DNA of 64,000 nucleotides. Origin: Cunninghamia lanceolata (Eukaryota; Streptophyta; Pinopsida; Cupressales; Cupressaceae). Each line of letters starts with the position of its first letter. Position 1 is the first letter of the stretch. Location: positions 10,992,001 to 11,056,000 of the forward strand of contig BSBN01001807.1 in NCBI GenBank assembly GCA_027924645.1, read 5' to 3'. The position numbers were made by a program, and so were the translations under genes. Under the pieces are notes generated by a model that saw only the letters and a program-made list of their open reading frames with translations, did not search any database and had not been told where the DNA came from. This document shows, piece by piece, positions 47,314 through 59,841 of the stretch.

Positions 47314-50152
47314 GAGTTGATAATGCACCTCCTCCTCCTCCTAAAAATGCACAAAATCCCCCATCACTTGAACAGTAAATACCTGCTAAAGAAGAATCCC
47401 AACCACAAACACCTCCATTTATTCCTCAGTATGCCCCTAGGACACAAGAAAATATAATGGGGCAAATTGAAAACAATAAAAAACAAATTGAGGACATAAT
47501 TGCAAGGTTGAAAGAACCTGCAACTTCAACCTTGCATAGATCGATGCTTGCTCAATCCCTTGAATCTATGTTATCAAATGTAGATTCAATTAGCAAGCAA
47601 ATCACTAGTTGGACAGAAAAGAGGAGAGAATTTAAAGAGTATTATGTAGACAAGCTATCATATGAACAAGTTAAAAATAAATAAATTACAAAAATGGACT
47701 TGTGTTCTATTTTCACAAACCCACGAACAAATCAACCACTACCCCTTACATGCAAGGGGTTCCCTATCCATTGGTGCAACAACCAAGCGATAAGGGACAA
47801 TTTTGTGCAGAGGTGGTGGATGGTTTTTGACCATCCTCCATGCAACAATAATGAGGTCCTGCAATATTTTTTGAGGAAACTCTACTACGAGTTTGTCAAA
47901 AATAAAGTGCCAAATTATTTTGATATGCGGGAGTTCTAGGGTAGAGGTGGGGGGTCATCACAAGATAGACCAGGGGCATGTGTTGACCCATAGTGACCAG
48001 GGTGACGAGCACTCGCTAGACCAACCCATGAGCACATTTCTATCCCTTCTGTTGTGAAGGAGAGTGTTGAGATTAAGACACTTCAGTCCATTGGTGCCTT
48101 GACCCAGACCATCATACAGCATGCTAGTCCTACAACACAATGAGGGCCAGGGGAGAGTTCGAGCAGGGTTCCACCCCATAATTGTTAGGCTTGTGGGTTA
48201 GCATGTGGTTATGACCCCATGAATAGTCAGGACACAGGTGCGTAGGCTACATCTGCAGCTGAGCAGTTGGTGATGACAAATGCCCTTCTGAGTGAGACTT
48301 TTAGGCTTGATAGTTAGGTAAATCTTAGTAAGTTCATTGAATTTAATTTATTAAATTTTATTTTTGAAATGCAAGATTAACTAATTTAGTTTGATGATTT
48401 AAATAAAATTTTAAGGTCATAGTGTTGATGCAGTTTTCAGTGGTTCACTTGCATATTACACTACATCATCTATTATCAGGGTATGTAACTAGTAAACAAT
48501 TATAAATATTACATGTGAATAGCATCGTTATATGAATGGTATTCTGATATCTGATTTTGGTTGTTGAATAGGTTAATATTGGAGATTTCACGGCAACACC
48601 TGCGAGTGGTGGTGGACTTTAAAGCTTCACGGAGGTAATAAAATAAATAATTTAATCAATGAATTGTACTTACTAATTTTTGTATTTTATATTCATATTG
48701 TTGGTTACATTTCATTGCACATCTTTCAAACTCAAAGCATTAATATACATTGCATAACTAATAACTAGATGTTGATAGATGAAAAAATTTCAATTACAAT
48801 ATAGTTATTTGAAAAAATGCCTCAAAGAAATGTGGTCTCATGTAATGTCATGACAAGCAGATGCATAGACAAGGACATCACCATGAGACCACATTTCTTT
48901 GAGGCATCTTTTTAAACAGCTCACTACCTTGTCTATGCTACCAATTCCCTATTTCACCTTTACCTATCTTATGCCTCTAAACGCATTGCTACCTTAACCC
49001 CACAACCTCTTTCTATTACTTCACCTACTCCACTAGCTATACCCCTATCTTCCCCACCATATATCCACCTATTACTACTTCACCAGAACCTCATTGACTT
49101 CTATCTCCCCTCTAACACCCCTTGATGTAGAGCAGGGTATCAAAGATCAAACTCACTCAATCAATCCTTGGTTAAAGTCTTAACACCTCAAACAAAGTGA
49201 TTTTCTTCACAATCTTCCACTATGCCTTATAGGACAACGAAAGGGGTACTTTTGACATAATTTGAAGGAAACAACTCAAACCCATGAACTAAAAACTATT
49301 TTAGATACCCATTATCTTCTTACACAATATACTTCAAATGTAGATGGTGCTATTTTGTAACACAAGGGTCAAAATAGGACTATTACGCTACAATTTAGGC
49401 CTAATTAGGCTAGTTTAGATGGGTCACCATAGGGTTTTCTAATCCCAAACTTCAAATCTTCACACCAATGTCTCATACATGTCAAAGATGGTCTGCCCAA
49501 ACAATTCCAACCATTACAAACCTTTTCTCAAGAGCTTTTCTACAAGCCCTAGCTGATTTGCACATTCTATACCCAAAAACATGAGATTTTCAGCCTAGGG
49601 CATCAACCAAACTTGCATCACTATTATAGTTTTCGTAATTGAATAATGTTGTTTTATTTTCAGATGATACAGGCTATAGAGACACCTCCCAATGTTCATA
49701 GGGCAATGGAGCATGGTGTGTCCTCTGCGATTCATAGCTCCATGCCTTTGATGGGGGTATGAGGCAGATTAGTAAATTTCAAATTACATTCATTGTTATA
49801 GTTGTTTATTTTTGAAAAATCAAATGATTATTGATTTGAAGTTTAATTTCTATTTGGATGGTTTCTACAGGACATGACATCACCACAACCTAATCCTAGT
49901 ATTGAGGCAAATGAGGAGACAGATTTTTGGATAGCGGTAAGTGGTTATTTCGTTAAATGTTTCATTTTTTATAATGTAATTTATATATATTAATGTCTAT
50001 ACTTTTTATTGTACCAGTTGCAGATCCGTGAAGAACTAAATAGGAGGAGTAGCCCTCAGGTTCGTAGTAGACCACCCTCATACGCGTCTCCATCCCCTCG
50101 AAGATCAAAGGCTGCCCATGATCTATTCTCTTCATCGGACAGAGGGCAATGA
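47314..50152 (+). pseudogene. Six-exon gene remnant of unknown family
   Basis: Exons: 47314-48327, 48416-48480, 48572-48634, 49664-49756, 49871-49936, 50018-50152 (TGA end). Every intron has GT-AG ends and the phases agree. Exon 1 reads a proline-rich start (PPPPPKNAQNPPSLEQ), a coiled-coil segment (QIENNKKQIEDIIARLKEPA), a compact conserved-looking block (FPIHWCNNQAIRDNFVQRWW, HPPCNNNEVLQYFLRKLYYE, KNKVPNYFDMREF), then a Gly/Ser-rich tail. It is broken by in-frame stops, including 47682-47684 and 47937-47939. Later exons give HSVDAVFSGSLAYYTTSSII, MIQAIETPPNVHRAMEHGVS and a basic SPQVRSRPPSYASPSPRRSK end. I do not recognise the family; a transposon-borne or domesticated gene is possible. The upstream exon was not resolved. 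Confidence 0.65.
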
Positions 50153-51670
50153 ATTTTTATTGTGTTCCTTTGTTGTATGCCTATATGGCATTTGTGGACA
50201 TATACTTTGTATTGCATATAGTTGACATTGTATGCCTATATGGCATTCTTGTAAGCCTATATGGCTATTTTGTATATATGTTATACTTATATCAACAGAT
50301 ATTGATGTATGCCTATATGGATATTTGGTTAATACAAATCATTTTTGTTGATCATTATGTAATATGGATAGGTGCAATGTAGATCATTTTTGTATGCCTT
50401 TAGGTTTCAAAGTTTAATTGTCAAATAATCCATCCCAATTGATGATAAAAGAATTTGAGTTTTGGGTTGAAAGTTTTAGTTTCTCAAAACTAGACATGCT
50501 CGAGAAAATAGAGAAAGAAAGATTGGTCCTATGTGCTTGTTTTTTTAATGTTTGAATTGTATATTGTTGTATGGTATTGCTATTTTGTGTGTGTGTTCAA
50601 ATGCGTATTTGAATTGTTATTTTATGTATGTTTGGATACATGTGTTGTACTAAGGTTAAAATTCTTGTAGTATGGGATGCATATAGTTCAACATTGGGCA
50701 TGTGTTCTTAATAAGACATATATCCTCACCCGAAGAGAGCTTTCATTAAATATGGGATGCGATTAGCAATTCATGTGGATTTGGATATGATCTTGAATGT
50801 ATAGTTCTGAGTCAAACTTATAGGATTAAAATGACTTGTGGTTACTATCAATGGTCATATTTGGCTTGATCATGTACTTGTATTTATTTGTGTATTAGAT
50901 GCTAGAAAGGATGTGTTGATGTTAGTTGAGAAATCTATTTCCATGCATTTGAGATGTTTTGGATCCATGAAATTATGTGTATACTAATGTGTTAATAAGG
51001 AAATGAATTAAATAAGATAATCACCATTCTACCACACTTTTGAATTATGGATGGTGCTTGATCACCTTGATTTATGGATGGGGAGGGAAGGGAGATCCTC
51101 ATGATATTGGGTTCAACCCCTTCCTCAATCAGCACCAAGACCATAGGATCTTAGAGGATTCATTTGTAGAGTTGAGCTTGGAGTTATTCAAATATTGTTC
51201 ATGATGTACATTGTAATATGGCCACTTGTATTTATGGTGGGTGGTTTATGGCTTATTGCATTCATATCATTGATGATCTAGTTTTAGTATTTGACCTCTT
51301 GTATATCTTGGCTATGTAATGATGTTATCTTCAAGCCTAATAACACAGTGATCGAAAAGTGGAAGAAGATGAGGGTTGAACAATATGGATATGACAACAT
51401 GAAGATGATATTAAGGTTTAAGAGAGTAGCCTAACAAAGGTCTATTTCAAGCCGAATAGGGGTCTAAGATTACAGTGATGAAACAATGCATTGAAGGACT
51501 AAAACAAACCCTACAGAGATAGTACTAGAGAACAAAGTCAAGGTGAACCAAGATAAAAGAACAGGTAGTTCATATATGACTATGTTGACTGCTAGAACAA
51601 GTATGTTAATATCCATAAGATGCATGTTGACATGTGAAGAATATAACAGTTATAGCAAGGGCAATGTGTG
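50153..51670. other. Non-coding spacer
   Basis: After the TGA of the preceding gene remnant, the phrase TATGCCTATATGG recurs at about 50175, 50230 and 50310, a short local repeat in the presumed 3' UTR. Nothing else is recognised up to the satellite array. Confidence 0.45.
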
Positions 51671-51671
51671 A

Positions 51672-53215
51672 GGATATCACCGGTATAATGTAGCTTGGAC
51701 TGTTTCGGCATGTTTGGGTGCGAAACAGGACCATGCCTAGCCTAAATGTACCCATCCTAATGTGTTGGAACAATTAGTTTGGCTACACGAGGAGAAGAAT
51801 GCAATTTATAGCCCTTTGCAACTTTACACTGCATGCATTTGACCATTTTTGGGGCAGCAGAAAAACTTTCACCATGGGCAAATGACTCAGAGATATAAAA
51901 AAATGAAAGAGGTTATTGTAGAGGGACCCTACGTGATATTGTAGCCTTAGACATAATGTTTCTAAGTGACATGGTTTTTGAGTAACAACTCATCAAAGAT
52001 TGCTGCCTTTTTGCACTTTGGACTCTTCAGGGATATCGCCAGTACAATGTAGCTCGGACTGTTTCAGCATGTTTGGGTATGAAACAAGACTATGCCTAGT
52101 CTAAACATACCCATCTAGATGTGTTGGAATAGTCAATTTGGCCACATCAGGAGTAGGATGAAAGTTACACCCCTTTGCAACTTTACAATACCTCCTTCTG
52201 ACAATTTTTGGGGCAGCAGAAAACCTTTCACCACAGGTAAACGCCTCAGAGATATAAAAAACTGAGAGAGGTTGTTGTAGAGGGACCCTACATGATCACG
52301 TTGCCTCAGACAAAATGTCTCTAAGTGACATGGTTTCCAGGTAATAGCTCGTCAAAGATTGTTGCCTTTTTGCACTTTGGACTCTTCAGGGATATCACCG
52401 GTACAATGTAGCTCAGACTGTTTCAACATGTTTGGGTGGGAAACAGGACTATACCTAGCCTAAACGTACCCATATGGATGCGTTGGAATAGTCAGTTTGG
52501 CTGCATCAGGCGCAGGACCAAAGTTACACCCCTTTGCAACTTTACACTACTTCCTTCTAACGATTTTTGGGGCAGCAGAAAACCTTTCACCATGGGCAAA
52601 TGCCTCAGAGATATAAAAACTAAGAGAGGTTATTTAGAGGGACCCTACATGATTGTGTTGCCTCAGATGGAATGTCTCTAAGTGACATAGTTTTCGAGTA
52701 ACTGCTTGTCAAAGATTGCTGCCTTTTTACATTTTGGACTCTTCAGGGATATCGCTGGTACAATGTAGCTCTGACTGTTTCGGCATGTTTGGGTATGAAA
52801 CAGGACTATGCCTAGCCTAAAAATACCCATCTAGATGTGTTGGAACTATGGGTTTGGCCGCATCAAGAGCAGGATGAAAGTTACACCCCTTTGCAACTTT
52901 ACACTACCTCCTTCTGACGATTTTTGGGGTAGCAGAAAACCTTTCACCACGAACAAACACCTTAGAGATATAAAAACTGAGAGAGGTTATTGTAGAGGGA
53001 CCCTACGTGATCACGTTGCCTCAGATTGTCTCTAAGTGACATGGTTTCTGAGTAGCAGCTCATCAAAGATTGCTACCTTTTTGCACTTTGGACTCTTCAG
53101 GGATATCGCTAGTACAATGTAGCTTAGACTATTTCAGCATGTTTGGGTGCGAAACAGGACCATGCCTAGCCTAAACGTACCCGTCCGGATGCGTTGGAAC
53201 TGTCTATTTGGTCAC
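51672..53215 (+). repeat. Tandem satellite array, unit about 357 bp
   Basis: Units begin GGATATCRCYRGTACAATGT at 51672, 52031, 52390, 52747 and 53101, spacings 359, 359, 357 and 354. Four full copies and part of a fifth are present. Each contains GTTTCGGCATGTTTGGGT, a TTTGCAACTTTACACTACC segment, and GGGGCAGCAGAAAACCTTTC. Open frames in the units (for example 52436-52681) are not shared between copies because the period is not a multiple of three. Confidence 0.9.
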
Positions 53216-53753
53216 ATCAATAGCAGGACTCAAAGACTCAAACTGGCCCCAAATGACTCAAACTGACTCAAAAACATATGAAATGGTCTTAGAAGATCTT
53301 ATTACTTACAATTGATTCAATCAAAACAAAATTTTATTTTTTGACCCCTCTTAGAGGTATGACAACCTATGTGCCCCTGCACCATGAGGACAGTGAAGTC
53401 GATAAAGTTCTATTGAGAAAAAGAGCTTCCCTTAGCTTCAAGAAATATAAATATTCTATACTGACAAAGCCAACCATGTGAAGGTGGAAGCTCATGCACG
53501 GCCTCACCTAAGACCTAAGACATGTATTCTAGTAGACGTAGGACACCTAAGACACCTATTGTATAGTATGTATCTAGATTTTATAGACATAGTAGACCTA
53601 AGACACCTAGTCTTTATACCTTATCGTAGTCTAGACCTAAGTCACCTAGACACCTAGATTATAGTTCTACCTAAGACACTTATTATGGTAGACCTAGTTG
53701 ACATATAGTACCTACCTAAGACACCTAGATTAAATTATACCTTATTCTAGTCT
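53216..53753. repeat. Spacer ending in ACCTAAGACACCTAG-type short tandem repeats
   Basis: From about 53495 the phrase ACCTAAGACACCTAG and variants recurs with a loose period. The array continues at 61261 on the other side of element C. No gene is seen between 53230 and 53490. Confidence 0.65.
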
Positions 53754-53758
53754 CTAGA

Positions 53759-54880
53759 TGTTGGCAAGAAACACTATTACGCATGATAGGTGTTCTCATT
53801 GATGGAAACTAAGTCTACCTTGCACATCTGCATTGCATAATTTGTTCATACTGGAAGTCAGAGTGAAGATTTGGTTAAGTCCGGGTAGTCAGAAACAGAG
53901 CATGTGACATGGTCTGGTATCTTGGTCCATATCTCTCCGGTGGTAATTCACATTGTGCTATGGATCTGAGGGAGTGATAAGGATTGTCAGGACTATCTAA
54001 ATCCAGAGATTTAGCCTCTGGTAATAAAGGATTCAAAAGTTATAAGGATATGAGTATTGGGTTCCAATCAGTCAGCACAATCAGAAGAAGAACAGGGCAA
54101 CCTAGTATTTGATCATGGTCCGAATGTAGAAAAGTTGTTGGATTTAAGTAATTGGTGATAATCAGCAGTATTGGCCAACATGATTGATGATCTGGAAACA
54201 CAAGTTTTTGGTTCGTGTTGATATTTGTACATGGATTCAGCTGATAGAGTAGAGTATTTAATAAATGTTCTAAGTTTTATTGAAGCTGACTACAGTTGAT
54301 TGAATTTGTTGATACGGATATATATAGCCGATGGATTCAAGTGTTTTGGTGGGGGTGTGTAGTGCGATAATGGAGTAAGTGTGAAAAAGGCAGATTAAAG
54401 TGTGAAAGAGAAGAGATCTAAGGCCCAAATTATGGCAGAATAATAAACAGGGTAGAATAAAGATGAAGTGTGTAAGATCAGTATTCTGTGCTTAACCAAA
54501 ACTGAATTCTTGTATTGGCAGATGCTACTCATTAGTTCAAAGAGTTTGTAATCTTTTTGTAATCATTCTTATAGGCAGTGAGCCTCTTTTGAGTAGTGAG
54601 CCCAGAGGCATGTGCCTTACCCTTTTGTAATACTTTTAACATAGTATAATCTTGTGGGTTAATCCCCACTGTGGTTTTTCCCTTAACCAGGTTTCCACGT
54701 TAAAAATCTTGGTGTCAAGTGTGTTATTTGTGTTTCTACTCATGTGTTATTGATTCTTACTTTTCATGGTTACACCATTAATCTATTAAGAAGTGGTAAA
54801 GAAGAATTAACTGCAGCAAGCACCAAAGTTTTAAGACAACTGATTCACCCCCCTCTTAGTTGTCAACCCTAATTCCAATA
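53759..54880 (+). repeat. Element C 5' LTR
   Basis: Aligned end to end with the 3' LTR with scattered substitutions. The terminal CA has become TA. It contains the phrases GGCAGTGAGCCTC and GTGGTTTTTCCC, also found in the solo LTR at 27303-28731, and the hairpin box at 54835-54864 shortly before the end. Confidence 0.95.
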
Positions 54881-54882
54881 AT

Positions 54883-54894
54883 TGGTATCAAAGC
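54883..54894 (+). other. Primer binding site of element C
   Basis: TGGTATCAAAGC, tRNA-iMet type with A in place of G at position nine, two bases after the LTR end. Confidence 0.85.
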
Positions 54895-54921
54895 AAGGTT
54901 CCTTGAAAGAAGCTTAATAGC

Positions 54922-56157
54922 TTGAGGAAGATCTGGGAAGGAGTTTCAATGGGTTCACTCAGAGAACAACTTCAATTGGATTTAGAAGATCTTGATTGGT
55001 CCAAAGAAGAAGTAGATGACCTAAAAGCAAACCTTAAGGATGCTGATGATTGCATTGAGTTGCTAAAAGATAAATTAAAGAAATTTATGGAAAAGAGGAA
55101 GGAACTACTTCTACAGCTATCTCATCTTACTGAAGAAAATGGCATGAATGAAGCCTTGGAAGAAAAGACAAAGGAATGTGAGAAGTTGTCAAGAGAAGTC
55201 TCTGTTCTAAAACATGAGATGGAATTTGGGGTGATGAGGCTAACCAAAGAGATTGAGCAGAGAAAGAAGATTGAAGAAGAACTGAATCAAACCCTGAAGG
55301 AAAGAACAAAAGAGTGCTGTAGAATGGACAGAACAATTGGCCACTTAAAATCTAATCTACAAGAATGCAAATATAATGAGGAGGAACTTGAAAGGCAAAT
55401 TGTCATTCTCAGACATGACCTAGAAGTTGCAAATGAATACAAAGAGAAGTTCAAGATAAGCTCAGCTAAACTTGAAGTGCTGCTTGAAAGGTAGAAGAAG
55501 GATGATGATAAGCATGGTCTTGGTTATGAGAAAGGTGAAAGCTCCGGATCCAGACAAAGAAATTTTCAATCAAGGAATGGGAGAAATAGACCTAGAAGAC
55601 CTCAGGTAAGACGGCCTAATGCTCAAAGGTATCCATCTTTTAATGGAAATTATTTCAATTGTAGTAAATTTGGTCATAGAGCTACTCAGTACAGAAGCAG
55701 AGTAAATCAAAGTGGTCCATCCTTCTCTGGTCAATATTTCAAGTGTAAAAGGTATGGTCATAGATCCAATGAATGCAGAAGTATGATAATAAATAACTCT
55801 AACAATAGAGGAAATGGCAATTCTTTCAATGACTACTGTTTTGCTTGCAATGGATTTGGACACATAGCTAATTAGTGTAGATGAAGAGGAAATCAAGTAA
55901 ATAAGCAAAGAAATGTTGTGTGCTTTAATTGCAATAGATCTAGTCATATTGCAAGATTCTGCAGAAGTATGAAGAATGAAAGAAGAGGTCCGGTAAATAG
56001 AAAATTGGATGAGCAGAGACAAGACAAAGGCAAGGGAAAAGTTGATATGAATGAAATCCAGAATGAAATGAACATGACATGGGTCAAAAAGGGTGAAATG
56101 AATAATGGTAATGGGTCCACGTCAGAATCCAGTGCTGGTAATCCCTTTGGAAATTGA
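54922..56157 (+). pseudogene. Gag-like ORF of element C: coiled coil plus four CCHC knuckles
   Basis: A single frame from about 54922 (MRKIWEGVSMGSLREQLQLD; an internal ATG at 54949 is an alternative start) to a TGA near 56157, with stops at 55492-55494, 55873-55875 and 55882-55884. Residues about 10-185 form a highly charged heptad-repeat coiled coil. An Arg/Asn-rich linker follows, then four knuckles: YFNCSKFGHRATQY (two Cys changed to Tyr), YFKCKRYGHRSNEC (one Cys changed to Tyr), CFACNGFGHIAN-C (Gln or similar lost to a stop), and CFNCNRSSHIARFC, which is intact. A capsid-like role with RNA binding is inferred; no recognised gag capsid domain is seen. Confidence 0.7.
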
Positions 56158-56596
56158 ATTAGGAGCTCTGGCTCAGGGGGAGCTGCATCGAAAATCAAAT
56201 TCCCCCAGCCAGTAAGTGGGTGCCTAGATCTGGCACAATAAGAGAAGATATTTTGGATTATTACAGATCATTTGGAAGGATTTTTGGAAGAAAAGAAGTG
56301 GATATGACAATTTGCGGAGCAATTCATGAGAAACTGCATCAAGAAACAGAGTAACCAGATGAAATTAGGGAAACACATTTATTACAATGACAAATTACGT
56401 TTTGTGAAGGATAAAAAGTCACTTGCTCAAGCATTTGAATCACTTTGCATTTGAAGAGAACAAGAAGAAGAGCATTTGAACTAAAAATCCAAAGATTAAA
56501 GCACGAAGAATGAATTCAGCTGGTAATTGATCAACCTTAACTCTACAGAAGAAAAAGGTACTTTTCTATGAAACTTTGAATCTGTAATCTATTGAG

Positions 56597-57790
56597 ATGG
56601 CTACTCCTCTTATTGTTGATATTACTGAAAGGCCCCATCCAAAATTTAAGAAGCATCCTTACAAGTCAGTTGAAGTCGAACCGTTAGGTGCATTTTCTGC
56701 TGTCCCATATAGAGTACTGTATGTAGAAGATATTAGGGCATACATCCATTGCATTGTGGATGAATTTGGAAATTTGAGATTGTTGGAATTGTTTAAGAAC
56801 CATCTAAAGGATGATAACTATGATTTGAAACCAAAATTCAAAACCCTAGAGACCAAACATTTTCTACAAGTCATTGAATTTCTGACATTTGATGAGAGTG
56901 AGTGGGTTTGTTACATCTTGAGCCGAATGCATGATGAGTTCATATGGATATTGAAACCTTTTAAGATTACTAAGGATGTTATCAGAATTGTGACTGGGTT
57001 AAATTCAACCGGTGGATTACCCATGTTGAAATCTGTGAAAAACCAGATTATTACTGATAAATGACCATCAATGACATTATTGAACTAGATGTTAAGTTTG
57101 CCTCTATGGTAATTGGTTACAATATTTAGTAGTCCAGCAAGGAGAATTCTGTGTCTGGAATGACCATATATGCTGCATAGCAAATGTTGAAATAAAATGC
57201 AGATTATGACCTATGTGAGTTATTACAGAACCAATTGATTGAGAACTAGAGCAAAATTAAGGACAAGAAAAATACCTTCAAATATGGTTCTTTGGTTATA
57301 TGTTTATTCTTCTACTTCATGAATGAAGTGCCTAGAGTAAAAGGTGTGCACTGACCAGTGATAGGCCAGTTGCTACTCAGATAAGAGATCATCTACGTAG
57401 TGTTGGAGACTCTAATGCACATAAAACTACAATCTAGGGATACTTTAAAAACTTTCAGAGCATGATACATTCTAGGTAAAGGATCCCTTAATCAGTTGTT
57501 GAGAAATACAATAATGACATCTATTTCATGGTGGACACTGATCAGTGCCTAATGGAAGCTGTAGAACCCAAAACTATTTGGATTATGCCTATGGGTTATG
57601 AGGTTGATGAGAAGATTTTGGAAATGTATGCTCAACATCTCTTGAGAAAACCCAAGGATGACTTTGTTGAGAGGTTTGGGACTTATAAATAGCTTGATGA
57701 AAAGCTGCATGTTGAACTCTGGAAGCCAGAGATTAAGAGAAAAGCTCATAAGCAAGTAGAAATGTATACTGAAAGCATTGGGATAATAAA
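56597..57790 (+). pseudogene. Element C second ORF, N-terminal part (unassigned helical domain)
   Basis: It starts MATPLIVDITERPHPKFKKH and is open for 155 codons to a TGA at 57062-57064. It continues one base out of frame as TINDIIELDVKFASMVIGYN, later KDKKNTFKYGSLVICLFFYF, and then VEKYNNDIYFMVDTDQCLME, with several stops and shifts. It resembles uncharacterised transposon-associated plant ORFs; I could not match it to a catalytic family. Its place, length and style parallel the ORF in the LTR of element B, but I cannot claim homology from reading alone. Confidence 0.55.
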
Positions 57791-59227
57791 GGAAGCTGTG
57801 AAGCAGAACAGAGAAAGATAGAAAAAGATGAGAAGGAGAAGTAGGATAAGAAACAAGGAAGTACTCCAGTAGAATTCTCCTCCACTTTAAGGTCTACTAG
57901 GAGCTCTGTTGCTGCCCCTGCTCCCCCAAAACCTGCCAAATCTGAGAAATCAGAAGACATATCATCCGGTAAGGAAAAGAAAACTAAAGTAAAGGCAAAG
58001 AGATCATATGACAGTTTGGAAAAGGAGGATGAAGAAAAGACAAACTCAGATGATGGGATTAAAGAGCTAAAGGCCACATGTGCTAAAGCTATTAAAGTAT
58101 CTGAAGAGAAGCCTTCTAGAAGCAAGAAGATAAATAAGAGGCAGAAATCAGAGGCTGATGATAAGAAGCAAATTGCCTCTGTGAAAAACATTGTCAAGAT
58201 AATCACTATTGATGTAAATTTAAAACCATTGACTAAATTCTATAATATTTACAATGACACTGACAAAAGACTTTTGGAAGAAGCCACTATCAAGTACTTG
58301 AATGTATTCAATCTACCACTAGTAGAAATTCTGTCAGAAGTTCCAAAAAGCTTAAGAGACATCTTAGAGATAAGAAAAGAAGCGGCCAAATCAAAAGATA
58401 TGGAGCTAAGGGAACATGTGTTAACCACTCTATGTCTGGTGATCTCCAACAGAGACATAGATAAATTTTTTAAAGAGGTCAAAAATGAATTCAAGAGTAA
58501 GACAAGAATGAACAAACTGATGATTGGAGAGATAGATGAAATAGTCCAAGAAACTGAACAAATTTTGAGAAAAGCATTGGACAAGAATAAGTTCTTTATT
58601 GTGTCAGATGAGCTTGCTGATGACACACCAGTCCTAGATGAAGAAGAGCAGCAGAAGGATGAGCAACAATTTGGAATGGATGATTCATCTATCCTAGAAG
58701 AGGAAGCAATAAGCAGGGAAGAAGAAAAAATTACAGATGAAATTACTGATTCAGGAGGTATTCTAACTCCTCCGGATCATTTTGACAAAGAAGACACAGA
58801 GATGAATACAAAAGTAGATGATCAATTTGAAGATGACTCATTGAAGGTTGAAGAGCATGAAACAAAAAAGGTTAAGGACCATGAAGTAGAAGAGGTCAAG
58901 GAGAAAAATCAAAAAGAAGAAGAGATTACTAAGGATGATGAAAAGCCCAAGCAGGACAATCCGGTTGATAGTACTGACAAGAATCAGATAGACACATCAT
59001 CGTTTTGGGCAAGAGACACTGTGGAGGCAGTGGAGGAAATTTTGGAAAGAGACAAAAAAATTGAAGAAGATCAGGACATTATACAAGGTCCAATAAATTT
59101 TGACACATTATCTCTGGTGCAGAAGATTAAGTTGGCTTCTATAGCTCAAGCCAAGACTAGAGAAGACATTTTGAGGTCTCACATAGAGGAGAGTGAGCTC
59201 TACTTGGTCTGGCATAAATTTTTTTAG
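57791..59227 (+). pseudogene. Element C second ORF, central acidic part
   Basis: An open frame of 403 codons runs from 58016 to 59227, and the same protein can be followed upstream to about 57800 through a TAG (KSEKSEDISSGKEKKTKVKA). It has a Lys-rich start, a folded-looking block (PLTKFYNIYNDTDKRLLEEA, REHVLTTLCLVISNRDIDKF), then a long Glu/Asp/Lys-rich stretch and an ending IKLASIAQAKTREDILRSHI. No enzymatic motif is seen. The open length in an otherwise decayed element is notable, although low-complexity acidic sequence lacks near-stop codons in part. Confidence 0.6.
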
Positions 59228-59841
59228 AGAAAATCATGCCAACATACCAGAAGGATTCTTCAGCATCCCCCTCCAGATAATTAAAGAACCTGATAAACTC
59301 AGTAAGTTCTCATTTTGAGTCTCTCGAGAAGTCTGCAGAGGTCAAGGTTCAAAAAGAATTCAATGATAAAAGATTTGATGCTCTTAAGGGATTGATTAGA
59401 GTAGATAAAATGGTGTTGGATGCTAGTGTTAAGAGTATTCAAAATGCTCTTATAGAAGGAGGAAATGTATATAAATTTTGTCTATCTTGTCCTAAAATTA
59501 TAGAGGATATTACAGATAAAATAAAAGTGTCTAAGCAAAAATTATCTAGTATATCCAATTCTTTTGATCCCGTGTCAGTATCAGTGGCAAGTAAGGAGAG
59601 TCAAGTGATCAACTTGATTGAAGATATAAAGAAATTGATAAAAGAGAAGGAGAGCATAGAGGCAAGAATGAGTGAGCTCTGGGGACTACTTTCCCCCAAA
59701 ATGGAAGCCATGTTCAATGCTCTGACTGAAGCCCAAGCTACAACTCAGTCTAGTAACCCCATTGATTTACAGACAATAGAGTCACAAGCATTCCTTTTCA
59801 GTGGCCACACCTCAATTTTGAACACTATAAAGAAGAGCTGA
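59228..59841 (+). pseudogene. Element C second ORF, C-terminal coiled coil
   Basis: After a TAG and a short gap, 59392-59841 is open: KMVLDASVKSIQNALIEGGN, IEDITDKIKVSKQKLSSISN, LIEDIKKLIKEKESIEARMS and a Thr/Gln-rich end. The heptads suggest an oligomerisation helix. The ORF ends before the purine tracts. Confidence 0.55.

Noticed and set aside
52436..53035. Small protein genes in the satellite units
   Set aside because: The frames shift between units because the period is not a multiple of three, and similar peptides occur only where units happen to be open.
58249..58626. Long minus-strand frames opposite the element C ORF
   Set aside because: They are shadows of the charged plus-strand frame and have Ser/Leu-rich composition without known motifs.
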